A stretch of DNA of 64,000 nucleotides. It comes from CBDEGU01 sp965238045 (GTDB lineage Bacteria > Acidobacteriota > Terriglobia > Bryobacterales > UBA6623). This document shows positions 43,786 to 51,680 of this stretch, in pieces. Position numbers and translations under genes: made by a program. The stretch lies in contig CBDEGU010000012.1 of the NCBI GenBank assembly GCA_965238045.1, forward strand, positions 1,736,001 through 1,800,000, read 5' to 3'. The stretch's first letter is position 1. Each line of letters begins with the position of its first letter. Below the pieces are notes generated by a model. It searched no databases. It saw only the letters and a program-made list of their open reading frames with translations, and was not told the DNA's origin.

Positions 43786-44729
43786 GTGAGCGATCCGTGG
43801 CGTCTCGAATCATGGAGGGAAGCGGGCCCGGCTGGTGCGTGATGGCGTTGCTGCTCTCGATGGCCGTATCGCAGGGCCTGGCCAGGGGAGAGGAGAAGGG
43901 CGGCGTGCTGGTGATCGCCGCCAGCGCCAGGGACTGGATCTTCGGGGCGGGAGGCACGCTGGCCGGGATGATCGATGAGGGGCGTCCGGTCTATGTACTG
44001 CAGTTTGGCAATGGTGAAAAGGACGCGGCCGAACTGGGTCCGGCGCAAACCCGTATCGCCAATCACGCCGAAGCCGGCGAGGCGGCGAAGATACTGGGCG
44101 TCCGCGAAGTTCTCAAGCTCGGCCACAAGAGCGGTGAACTCGCCTACCTCTCGAGCAGCGAGATGCGCAACGAGGTCATGACCATGGTGCGCGTCTACAA
44201 GCCCGAGATTCTGTTCTTTCCCGACTGGTACCTGCACTACGCCGCTGACCAGGATATCTACCGCGTCGGGCGCATGGCCGAGGAGTCGCCCTACGGCGGC
44301 GGGAACTACTTCTTGCAGGAAATGACTCACATCGGGCTGAAAGGGTTCGCCGCGCGCAGGTACTATTTCTATTCCTCCTACAGGCCCTACCGGCCCGGCG
44401 AGGGCGGCGTGGGGAAGGCGGAGTTTCGTGGCGTCGACATTAGCGGGAGCTTTGACCGCAAGCTCCAAGCGATCCTGGCGCTAAAGACTTCCAACCATCG
44501 CTACGCCGTGCAGACCAAGAGACGGCTGGAACTGGCAGGGAGGCCGTCCCATCTTCTCGAGCGGCTCGACGAGGCGTCCATTGGCAATTTGGCTCGCGCC
44601 TTCGCCGAAGAACTGGCCGAGACGATTGGAGCCAGACACGGCCACCGCTACGGCGAAGAGTTCAACTACTTGGGAGTGGCGAGCGACATCCCGCCGTACG
44701 TTATCGAACGAGCGGTCCCGCTAAAGTAA
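43782..44729 (+). CDS. secreted LmbE/PIG-L-fold protein lacking the AHPDDE motif (2)
   Basis: A 315-residue paralogue of the protein at 42323. After a signal peptide (WCVMALLLSMAVSQGLARG) it reads VLVIAASARDWIFGAGGTLA, VYVLQFGNGEKDAAELGPAQ, LGHKSGELAYLSSSEMR, DWYLHYAADQDIYRVGRMAE and AARRYYFYSSYRPYRPGEGG. It ends with LAEELAETIGARHGHRYGEE, closely like its partner. The canonical metal-binding motif is again missing, while HYxxDxDxY and SYRPYRPxEGG are shared. These shared motifs may mark a new active or binding site. Confidence 0.75.
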   Translation: MSERSVASRIMEGSGPGWCVMALLLSMAVSQGLARGEEKGGVLVIAASARDWIFGAGGTLAGMIDEGRPVYVLQFGNGEKDAAELGPAQTRIANHAEAGEAAKILGVREVLKLGHKSGELAYLSSSEMRNEVMTMVRVYKPEILFFPDWYLHYAADQDIYRVGRMAEESPYGGGNYFLQEMTHIGLKGFAARRYYFYSSYRPYRPGEGGVGKAEFRGVDISGSFDRKLQAILALKTSNHRYAVQTKRRLELAGRPSHLLERLDEASIGNLARAFAEELAETIGARHGHRYGEEFNYLGVASDIPPYVIERAVPLK

Positions 44730-44774
44730 CCGGCCGGGCAGTAAGCATCCGATGCCCGGGCTCGGGAGAGCCGG

Positions 44775-44808
44775 TCCATTTGCGAACCCACAGGCCTGTG
44801 CAAATGGA
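44775..44808. promoter_or_regulatory. bulged hairpin in the leader of the ABC-F gene
   Basis: The arms TCCATTTGC and GCAAATGGA flank the palindrome CACAGGCCTGTG. Together they can form a ~15-bp stem with a bulge (GAACC). It lies ~125 bases before the ABC-F start, between the PIG-L-like stop and that gene. It could be a terminator-like or attenuation element, or an operator. No T-run follows. Confidence 0.45.
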
Positions 44809-44918
44809 AGAGTGCACAGGCGCGCGAAACAAGGGGCCGTCGTGGAAGTAGAAGGTCGCAGGGCACCATGGGAGTGCGTTCCCGGCGCGCGGCGCTCTAT
44901 TTTCACGGCCCCAGCGGC

Positions 44919-44924
44919 TACACT
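44919..44924 (+). promoter_or_regulatory. -10 hexamer TACACT before the ABC-F gene
   Basis: TACACT with 8 bases to ATG 44933 and no Shine-Dalgarno: a likely leaderless start. If used, the upstream hairpin would lie outside the transcript. Confidence 0.45.
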
Positions 44925-44932
44925 GAATAGAT

Positions 44933-46915
44933 ATGATCCAACTCTCGAGCGCCGCCATGCGATACGGCGACAAGGTGCTGTTTGAAGGCCTGGACTGGCT
45001 CATCGGCCCTCAGGATCGCATCGGCGTGGTCGGGGCCAACGGCAGCGGCAAAACGACGTTATTGAGGATCCTGCTGGGCACAGAGCGGCTCGACCGTGGT
45101 TCGATGACCGCGCAAAAAGGTCTCCAGATCGGTTACCTGCCGCAGGACGGACTTTCGCTGGCCGGGCGAACGCTGTTTGCAGAATGCCTCAGCGCTTTCG
45201 ACGAAGCACTGGCGCTGGAGAAGGAACAGGAGGAGCTTACCCACAAGATGGGTGAACTCGATCCTGAGAGCGCAGCCTATGCCAGCGTAGCCGATCGCTT
45301 CCAGTGGGTGACCGACCGCTACCACGCGCTCGACGGCTACACCAAGGAAGCGCAGGTCGGCTCGGTCCTCGACGGCCTGGCCTTCCCGAAATCGGACTGG
45401 GATCGGCCGATTGAAGAGTTCTCCGGCGGCTGGCAGATGCGCATTGCTCTCGGGAAACTCCTGCTGGAGAAGCCCAACCTGCTGCTGCTCGACGAACCGA
45501 CGAATCATCTGGATTTGGAAGCCCGCAATTGGCTGGAAAGCTACCTCGGCGCCTATCGCTACGCTTTCTTGGTCATTTCTCACGATCGCTATTTTCTGGA
45601 TGTAACCGTCAAGAAAATCATCGAGGTTTGGAACAAGAAAGTGCACTTCTATACGGGCGGCTACTCGAGGTACGAGACGCTCAAACAGGAGCGGATCGAG
45701 CAGCTCGAGGCGGCTCACAAGAACCAGCAGGACCGCGTCCATCATCTGGAAACCTTTATCAACCGCTTCCGGTATCAGGCGACCAAGGCGGCGCAGGTGC
45801 AGAGCCGGGTCAAGGAACTCGCCAAAATCGAGCGGATCGAACTGCCCCGGAAAGAGGCGACGATGCATTTCCGCTTCCCGCAGCCGGGGCAGAGCGGAAG
45901 GAAGGTCATGGAGCTGAGCGACGCGGCCAAGAGCTACGGAAAGCTGGAAGTGCTTCGCGACACAAGTTTCGTGATCGAACGGGGAGACCGGATTACGCTG
46001 ATCGGCGAGAATGGGGCCGGAAAGTCCACTCTCATTCGCATGCTGGCTGGGATCGAGCCGCTGACGCGGGGCGAGCGGATCGAAGGCCAGAAAGTAGGCA
46101 TCGACTATTTCGCCCAGGATCAGTACAAGGTTCTCGACCCCGAGGCAAGGATTCTCGATGACCTGATCCAGGTCGCGCCGCGTTCCAATGATCGCGAATT
46201 GCGGAGCTTGCTGGGCTGCTTCCTGTTTTCCGGCGACGATGTCTACAAGCCAATCGGCGTTCTCTCGGGGGGCGAACGCAACCGCTACGCGCTGGCGCGC
46301 GTGCTGATCAAGCCGAGTAATTTCTTGCTGCTCGACGAGCCGACCAACCATCTCGACATGCGGGCGAAGGACGTGCTGCTGCGGGCCCTGCTCGAGTTCA
46401 ACGGAACGCTGGCGTTCGTCTCGCACGACCGCTATTTCATCGACAAGCTGGCGACCAAGATCTTCGCTATCGGTGGCGGCGAGGTCCGCGTGTATCCCGG
46501 AAACTACGAGGACTACCTGTGGCAGAGCGAACGGGCCGGCGAAGCGGGACGAGGGACCGGACCAGGCGGCAAGATCAGCGATTCGCTCCAGGCGGCTCTC
46601 GATTTCAACGGGAGGGAAAAATCCTCTCAGCGGGGAAACGCCACCGAGCGGGCGAACGGGGCGAAGCCGAAAGCCAAGCGCCGGATGAATCCCATTCAGA
46701 CGGAACGCATCCGGAAACAGATCGCCGGCGCCGAAGGTGAGATTGAGCGGTTCGAAGCCGAGATCGGCGAGTTACAGAGTGATCTGAACGCGGCGGCCAG
46801 CGACCACAAGCAGGCGGCCGAGATTGTGGCTCGCATGGCGGAGTTGCGCGAGCAGATGGCCGAGAGCGAGCGGCGCTGGGAAGAACTCCACCAGAGGCTT
46901 GAGCCGGTCTCTTGA
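44933..46915 (+). CDS. ABC-F family translation/ribosome ATPase (Uup/YdiF-like)
   Basis: A 660-residue soluble ATPase with two ABC modules: GANGSGKTTLLRILLG, FSGGWQMRIALGKLLL and LLLLDEPTNHLDLEARNWLE first, then GENGAGKSTLIRMLAGIE, LSGGERNRYALARVLI and LLLDEPTNHLDMRAKDVLL. The linker between them (KQERIEQLEAAHKNQQDRVH) is the P-site tRNA interaction motif region. The C-terminal ~100 residues are a charged coiled coil (IAGAEGEIERFEAEIGELQS). No membrane segment is present. Such proteins act on stalled ribosomes; a resistance role is possible but not shown. Confidence 0.93.
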   Translation: MIQLSSAAMRYGDKVLFEGLDWLIGPQDRIGVVGANGSGKTTLLRILLGTERLDRGSMTAQKGLQIGYLPQDGLSLAGRTLFAECLSAFDEALALEKEQEELTHKMGELDPESAAYASVADRFQWVTDRYHALDGYTKEAQVGSVLDGLAFPKSDWDRPIEEFSGGWQMRIALGKLLLEKPNLLLLDEPTNHLDLEARNWLESYLGAYRYAFLVISHDRYFLDVTVKKIIEVWNKKVHFYTGGYSRYETLKQERIEQLEAAHKNQQDRVHHLETFINRFRYQATKAAQVQSRVKELAKIERIELPRKEATMHFRFPQPGQSGRKVMELSDAAKSYGKLEVLRDTSFVIERGDRITLIGENGAGKSTLIRMLAGIEPLTRGERIEGQKVGIDYFAQDQYKVLDPEARILDDLIQVAPRSNDRELRSLLGCFLFSGDDVYKPIGVLSGGERNRYALARVLIKPSNFLLLDEPTNHLDMRAKDVLLRALLEFNGTLAFVSHDRYFIDKLATKIFAIGGGEVRVYPGNYEDYLWQSERAGEAGRGTGPGGKISDSLQAALDFNGREKSSQRGNATERANGAKPKAKRRMNPIQTERIRKQIAGAEGEIERFEAEIGELQSDLNAAASDHKQAAEIVARMAELREQMAESERRWEELHQRLEPVS

Positions 46916-47039
46916 CTGGAGAATCTCGCGCGGGCCCGGCGGCGCGGGAAATTCGGCACTGTGCCACCCCACGCCAGCCCGTGCTATCCCACACCATCCC
47001 ACGCCAGATCAGATGGTTTCCTTCCGGGCCCGGCGGCGG

Positions 47040-47045
47040 TACAAT
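47040..47045 (+). promoter_or_regulatory. -10 hexamer TACAAT before the enolase-superfamily gene
   Basis: TACAAT with only 7 bases (CTAGCCC) to ATG 47053, the clearest case in the window for a leaderless transcript. Confidence 0.5.
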
Positions 47046-47052
47046 CTAGCCC

Positions 47053-48279
47053 ATGAAACGCAGAGATATTCTGACCTCCCCGGTCCTGGGATTCGGAGCC
47101 GCGCTGGCAGGTTCCCGGACGGCGCACGGCGCTCCGCCGAAGATGAAAATCACGCGCATCCGCTACTACCTTTCGCCTACCCAGCGGCCGACGTTCAACC
47201 AGAGCGGCAACATCGTTACGGTTGAAACCGATCAGGGCATCACCGGCATTGGGGAAGGCGGCTCGAAGGACACGATCGAACAAGTGGCGGCGATGCTGAT
47301 CGGCGAGGACCCCTCTCGCATCGAGCATCTTTGGCAGCTCATGTACCGGGGCTACTTCTATCCGCCAGGGCGGGAGAAAATTCACGCGTTGGGGGCGCTC
47401 GACCTGGCGCTGTGGGACATCAAGGGCAAAGCGCTCGGTGTCCCGGTCCATGAACTGCTCGGGGGACTGGCGCGGCGGCACATCGAGTGTTATTCCACCG
47501 GTTTTCCCAGCCAGGGCAGCCTGAAGGAAACCGCGCGGGCGTGTATCGAAGCCGGGTTCCGCGCCTTTCGCACCAGCGTGGCCGGTCCGGGCCGCAACGA
47601 GGGGGGCGCGTTCATTTCCCAGCGCATGGTGGATGAAACCTATCGGCGGTGCCGCGAGATTCGGGAAGGAGTCGGCGAGGAAGGCGACTGGGCGATCGAC
47701 TACCATACGAGGCTCGACATGGCGGACGCGATTCGGTTGAGTTCGCTGATCGAGGATCTGCGGCCCTACTTCGTGGAAGATCTGGTACGGTCGGAAAACC
47801 CGGGCGTCTATCGCGAGCTGCGTCCGCAAGTGAAGGCGCCCATCGCGGTCGGTGAGCACTTCGGAGACCGCTGGGACATCAACGAACTGATCGAAAATCG
47901 CCTGATCGACTATTCTCGCGTGACGATTCCCAACGCCGGCGGCATCACGGAATTCATGAAACTCGCTGCCATTTGCGAGACGCACTACGTGGGGTTGATT
48001 CCGCACTTTACCGGCCCCGTCTCGGAAGCGGCGCTGGTCCACTGCTGCGGGACGTTTTCCGGGCCGGTCTTGATGGAAATGACCGGTGCGGGCAAGACGG
48101 ATCATCCGCATCTGCCGCGGCATTATGACTTTCGGCGCGGCAAGCTGTGGCCGAATGAGCGACCCGGGCTGGGCGTGGAATTCGATGCGAGGCGCGCCCG
48201 GCGGGTCGCCGAGATTACGGAAAACCACCGGCCTGTTCCGATCTACAGGAGACCCGACGGATCCCTAACCAACTGGTAA
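47053..48279 (+). CDS. mandelate racemase/galactonate dehydratase-like enolase-superfamily protein, exported
   Basis: A 408-residue protein with a short export signal (MKRRDILTSPVLGFGAALAG). Enolase-superfamily blocks follow: ALGALDLALWDIKGKALGVP, VHELLGGLARRH, AIDYHTRLDMADA, YFVEDLVRSEN and IAVGEHFGDRWDINEL (the acidic metal ligands). LIPHFTGPVSEAALVH lies late in the barrel. It probably dehydrates a sugar acid such as galactonate, but the substrate is not certain. A second member of the superfamily lies at 21590-22984 and shares the Tat-like MKRRD start. Confidence 0.85.
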   Translation: MKRRDILTSPVLGFGAALAGSRTAHGAPPKMKITRIRYYLSPTQRPTFNQSGNIVTVETDQGITGIGEGGSKDTIEQVAAMLIGEDPSRIEHLWQLMYRGYFYPPGREKIHALGALDLALWDIKGKALGVPVHELLGGLARRHIECYSTGFPSQGSLKETARACIEAGFRAFRTSVAGPGRNEGGAFISQRMVDETYRRCREIREGVGEEGDWAIDYHTRLDMADAIRLSSLIEDLRPYFVEDLVRSENPGVYRELRPQVKAPIAVGEHFGDRWDINELIENRLIDYSRVTIPNAGGITEFMKLAAICETHYVGLIPHFTGPVSEAALVHCCGTFSGPVLMEMTGAGKTDHPHLPRHYDFRRGKLWPNERPGLGVEFDARRARRVAEITENHRPVPIYRRPDGSLTNW

Positions 48280-48490
48280 GTTGGCACCTCGCGCAGGCGA
48301 ACCGGGACAGCAACTCGCCACCGTGATGTAACACTTCAACAAGCGGCACGGAAGGTGAGGGGAGTTCTGATATCATCAGACCAGCAACGGGCGCCTTCCT
48401 GTCACGGCGGGAAAATTCCGCATCGCGCAAGCCCGAATCTCATTCGTTACGGTGTACCGGCGACAGAGGGAGATTTCCCCCTCGTACTCC

Positions 48491-50782
48491 ATGAAAAAGC
48501 TGCAGCTAGCCTTGCTCTTGGCGGTCACTGGAATGGTCGCGGCGGTCTATTCCGACTATCTCGCCACACAGGAAAGCAATATACGAATCAGTATCGGCGA
48601 GCCGAAGAACCTTCCCTCCAATCTGAACGCGCAAGCGGAACGCTGGCACTATTCGCAATCCTCTGGCCGCAAGCGCAAGCTGGACATCACGGCCGATTCG
48701 TTTCGTCAGACCAGCGACGGCTCGGTGCTGGAATTGCGGGGAGTGGAGCTGCGAATTTTCCATGACGAGCGCGGAACCTTCGATCTGATCGAGACCAGCG
48801 AGGCGTTCTTCCATCCCGGAGCGGAGGAACTGCGCAGCGACGCCGAAGTCGTCGTGACGCTGGGGCTGTCCGCGGACTCGGGGGACTCTGGGGCGCGGGG
48901 CGGCGTGGCGAAAATCCGGAGTTCCGGCATGACCTTCGCGAGCAAGACCGGCATTTGCTCGACGGACGGTTATACCGAGTACGAGTTCGAGGGCGGCAAG
49001 GGACACTCGCTGGGGGCAGTGTACGATTCATCGCGGCGCTCCTTTCAGATGAAATCCCAGGCGTATCTTGAGCGATTCGGGTCCGGCTCGCGGGCCGCTG
49101 TCAAGATGCGGGCGGCACGGCTCGACTATCACGAACTCGCCCAGCGCATCGAGTTGAAGGGGGCGGTATCGGTGGAGCGAGGCCAGCAACATATCACCGC
49201 CGGCCAGGCGGTGGTGTTTCTCGAGAGCGGCGCCATACGGCGCGTGGAGGCCGACAACGCAAGCGGATGGGACCAGCGGCTGGATCGGCGGATCACGTAC
49301 AGTTCGCGACGGCTTCTCGTCACGTTTACGCCGGAGGAACTGCTTGAGCACGTTACGGCGAGCGGGTCCGCCGAGCTGAGGTCGCGGTCCGCCAGCACGG
49401 ACTTCCGGGCCCGCGGCGAGCAGTTCGACCTGGAGTTCGACGCGGCGCCGGGGGCTTCCGAGGGTATGCTGCGAAGAGTTCACCTGCGAGACGACGCGCA
49501 CATTGATGTGACTCCGCTCATTGGCGGCGGCCCTCTCCGGCGGGTCCGGGCGGGATGGATCGAGGTGACCATGCGCGAGAACGGCGAGGAGATGGAAACG
49601 ATGGCGACCCACACGCGGGGAAGCATCGAGTTGCTGCCTCGCGAGATGGCCCGATCCGTCCGGCGGATCGACGCCGACCGCATCCGGGTAAGCTACGGCC
49701 TTGGCAACCGGATGGAGCGGCTGCGGGCAGCCGGGGAGATCGTGCTCAGAAGTGGCCCGGCGCCGGCGCGAGGGGTCCACCATACGGACGAGAGTTCGGT
49801 GCTTCACACCTGGAGCAAGGATCTTGAGGCGCATTTCGACGCCGAGTCCGGTGAGCTCACGAGACTGAAACAATGGGGAGACTTCCGTTTCGAGCGGGGA
49901 GGCCAGCGGGGGGCATCCCAGGAGGCGGAATTCCGATGGACGGAGCATCAGATCGAGCTAACGCGAGAGGCGAAGACATGGGATGAGGGCGGGATGCTCT
50001 CGGCCGATCGCATCTCTCTCGATGAAGCGACTGGCGACTACACGGCCGAGGGAAACGTCGCTTCGGTGCTGGAGGGCACGGGCGCGCGGGAGACGGGCCA
50101 CGACGGCGTTTTTTCACCTTCCCGGCGGATGTACGGCACGGCGGAGAAGATGACTTCGGAAAAGGCGACGGGCCTGCTGACCTATGGGGGCGGCGCACGA
50201 TTGTGGCAGGGGGACAACCGGCTCGAAGCAGACGAGATCCGCATCCAACGAAATACGAAGACTCTTTGGGCCAGTGGCAACGTGACGAGCTTCCTGCGTG
50301 AAAACCCACCCGCGGACGGGAGCGCAAGCGGGAGGAAAGACGGCGCTCCCATACAGGTGGCGGCCCAGGTGCTGGAATACGACGAAATGAAAAATCAAGT
50401 CGTCTACACGGGCGAGGTCCGTTTTCAGAGGCAGCGGCTTTCGATTCATTCCGACAAGCTGCTGGCGTTGCTGCGGTCTCCCGAGCGGGGCGAGAGCAGA
50501 CTCAGGGAGGCCGTCGCCACCGGAGGAGTAGTGATCGAGGAGCGGAGCGAAGACGCAACGATGCAGAGAAGAGGCTGGGGAACTTTCGGCCGCTACAATC
50601 CAGCGCAGGCCTTCGTCCTGCTGCGGGGAGCGCCGGCGCGAGTGGACGACGGGCGCGGGGGAGAGACCAGGGGGGCCGAATTGACCTACTCTGTCCGCGA
50701 TGACAGGCTGCTCGTTGTGGGTCGTTCGGGCGAGCGCGCGCAAAGTGTGCGGCGAAGTGTGCGGCGCGGGGCGAAGCGGTGA
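48491..50782 (+). CDS. large LptC/LptA (OstA)-like LPS-transport protein
   Basis: A ~763-residue envelope protein. It has one N-terminal anchor (QLALLLAVTGMVAAVYSDYL) followed by beta-strand-rich repeats. The first ~200 residues fit LptC (RKLDITADSFRQTSDGSVLE, LRGVELRIFHDERG). Later parts repeat the OstA/LptA pattern (AARLDYHELAQRIELKGAVS, ISLDEATGDYTAEGNVASVL, VLEYDEMKNQVVYTGEVRFQ). Position directly before lptB supports a role as the periplasmic bridge for LPS. The length is several times that of separate LptC or LptA, implying a fusion. GTG 48452 is an alternative start. Confidence 0.78.
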   Translation: MKKLQLALLLAVTGMVAAVYSDYLATQESNIRISIGEPKNLPSNLNAQAERWHYSQSSGRKRKLDITADSFRQTSDGSVLELRGVELRIFHDERGTFDLIETSEAFFHPGAEELRSDAEVVVTLGLSADSGDSGARGGVAKIRSSGMTFASKTGICSTDGYTEYEFEGGKGHSLGAVYDSSRRSFQMKSQAYLERFGSGSRAAVKMRAARLDYHELAQRIELKGAVSVERGQQHITAGQAVVFLESGAIRRVEADNASGWDQRLDRRITYSSRRLLVTFTPEELLEHVTASGSAELRSRSASTDFRARGEQFDLEFDAAPGASEGMLRRVHLRDDAHIDVTPLIGGGPLRRVRAGWIEVTMRENGEEMETMATHTRGSIELLPREMARSVRRIDADRIRVSYGLGNRMERLRAAGEIVLRSGPAPARGVHHTDESSVLHTWSKDLEAHFDAESGELTRLKQWGDFRFERGGQRGASQEAEFRWTEHQIELTREAKTWDEGGMLSADRISLDEATGDYTAEGNVASVLEGTGARETGHDGVFSPSRRMYGTAEKMTSEKATGLLTYGGGARLWQGDNRLEADEIRIQRNTKTLWASGNVTSFLRENPPADGSASGRKDGAPIQVAAQVLEYDEMKNQVVYTGEVRFQRQRLSIHSDKLLALLRSPERGESRLREAVATGGVVIEERSEDATMQRRGWGTFGRYNPAQAFVLLRGAPARVDDGRGGETRGAELTYSVRDDRLLVVGRSGERAQSVRRSVRRGAKR

Positions 50783-50801
50783 CCCCGCCGGTATCCCCGA
50801 G

Positions 50802-51566
50802 ATGAAAACTCTCAGCACGCATCAACTGACCAAGAGCTACGGCGGGCGCCGGGTGGTGAACGGTGTGTCTCTGTCGGTCCAGCAGGGTGAAGTGGTCGGA
50901 CTGCTGGGTCCGAACGGCGCCGGCAAGACCACGTCTTTCAACATGATTGTCGGACTGATCAGCCCGGACGCCGGCCGCGTGCTCTGTGATGGAATCGACA
51001 TCACGAACATGCCCATGTATCAGCGGGCGCGGCTGGGCATCAGCTACTTGCCGCAGGAACCGTCGGTCTTTCGGAAACTGAGCGCGGAAGACAACATCAT
51101 GGCGATCCTGCAGACCCTGAAACTTTCACGGCAGGAACGCCAGAGGCGGCTGGAAGGACTGATTCAGGATCTGGGTCTGGCGATGGTGCGCCGAAGCCGG
51201 GGATATCAGCTCTCGGGAGGAGAGCGCCGACGGGTTGAAATCGCCCGCTCTCTGGTGATCTCGCCTGAATTCCTGCTGCTCGACGAGCCCTTTTCGGGCA
51301 TCGACCCCAAGCAAGTTCTCGAACTGCAGCGCATTATCTCGAGGTTGAAGCAGTCGGGCATCGGCATTTTGGTCACCGATCACAACGTTCGCGAGACACT
51401 CCGCGTGACCGACCGGGCCTGCATCATCCACAACGGCAAAGTGTTCCGGACCGGTTCTCCCAGCGAACTCGAGTCGGACCCCGAAGTGCGCCGTGTCTAC
51501 CTGGGCGAGTCATTCGCGTTCCGCGAGAGTGCGCCGGACCGGAAGCGCGAATCGATACGGGGTTAG
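50802..51566 (+). CDS. lptB: LptB, LPS export ABC ATPase
   Basis: A 254-residue cytoplasmic ATPase that powers LPS extraction with LptFG. Motifs are GLLGPNGAGKTTSFNMIVGL, ISYLPQEPSVFRKLSAEDN (the LptB-specific Q-loop region), LSGGERRRVEIARSLV, LLLDEPFSGIDP and ILVTDHNVRETL. The start is 20 bases after the upstream stop, with a weak ribosome site. An lptB-rpoN order is common in Proteobacteria and is retained here. Confidence 0.96.
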   Translation: MKTLSTHQLTKSYGGRRVVNGVSLSVQQGEVVGLLGPNGAGKTTSFNMIVGLISPDAGRVLCDGIDITNMPMYQRARLGISYLPQEPSVFRKLSAEDNIMAILQTLKLSRQERQRRLEGLIQDLGLAMVRRSRGYQLSGGERRRVEIARSLVISPEFLLLDEPFSGIDPKQVLELQRIISRLKQSGIGILVTDHNVRETLRVTDRACIIHNGKVFRTGSPSELESDPEVRRVYLGESFAFRESAPDRKRESIRG

Positions 51567-51680
51567 GGGGGGACCCCAGCAATGGCCAGGTGTTCGGCCA
51601 GCTTTCCGGGCAGGTTTGCGGCTCGGGGTCAGAGAAGGGCCCGTTGCTATACTGAGGGAGCCAGTGGGAACTCGGCTGTT

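Noticed and set aside
51126..51431. Antisense open frames inside lptB, rpoN, lon and other housekeeping genes
   Set aside because: High GC content keeps antisense frames open; none has a ribosome site, a domain or a plausible composition.
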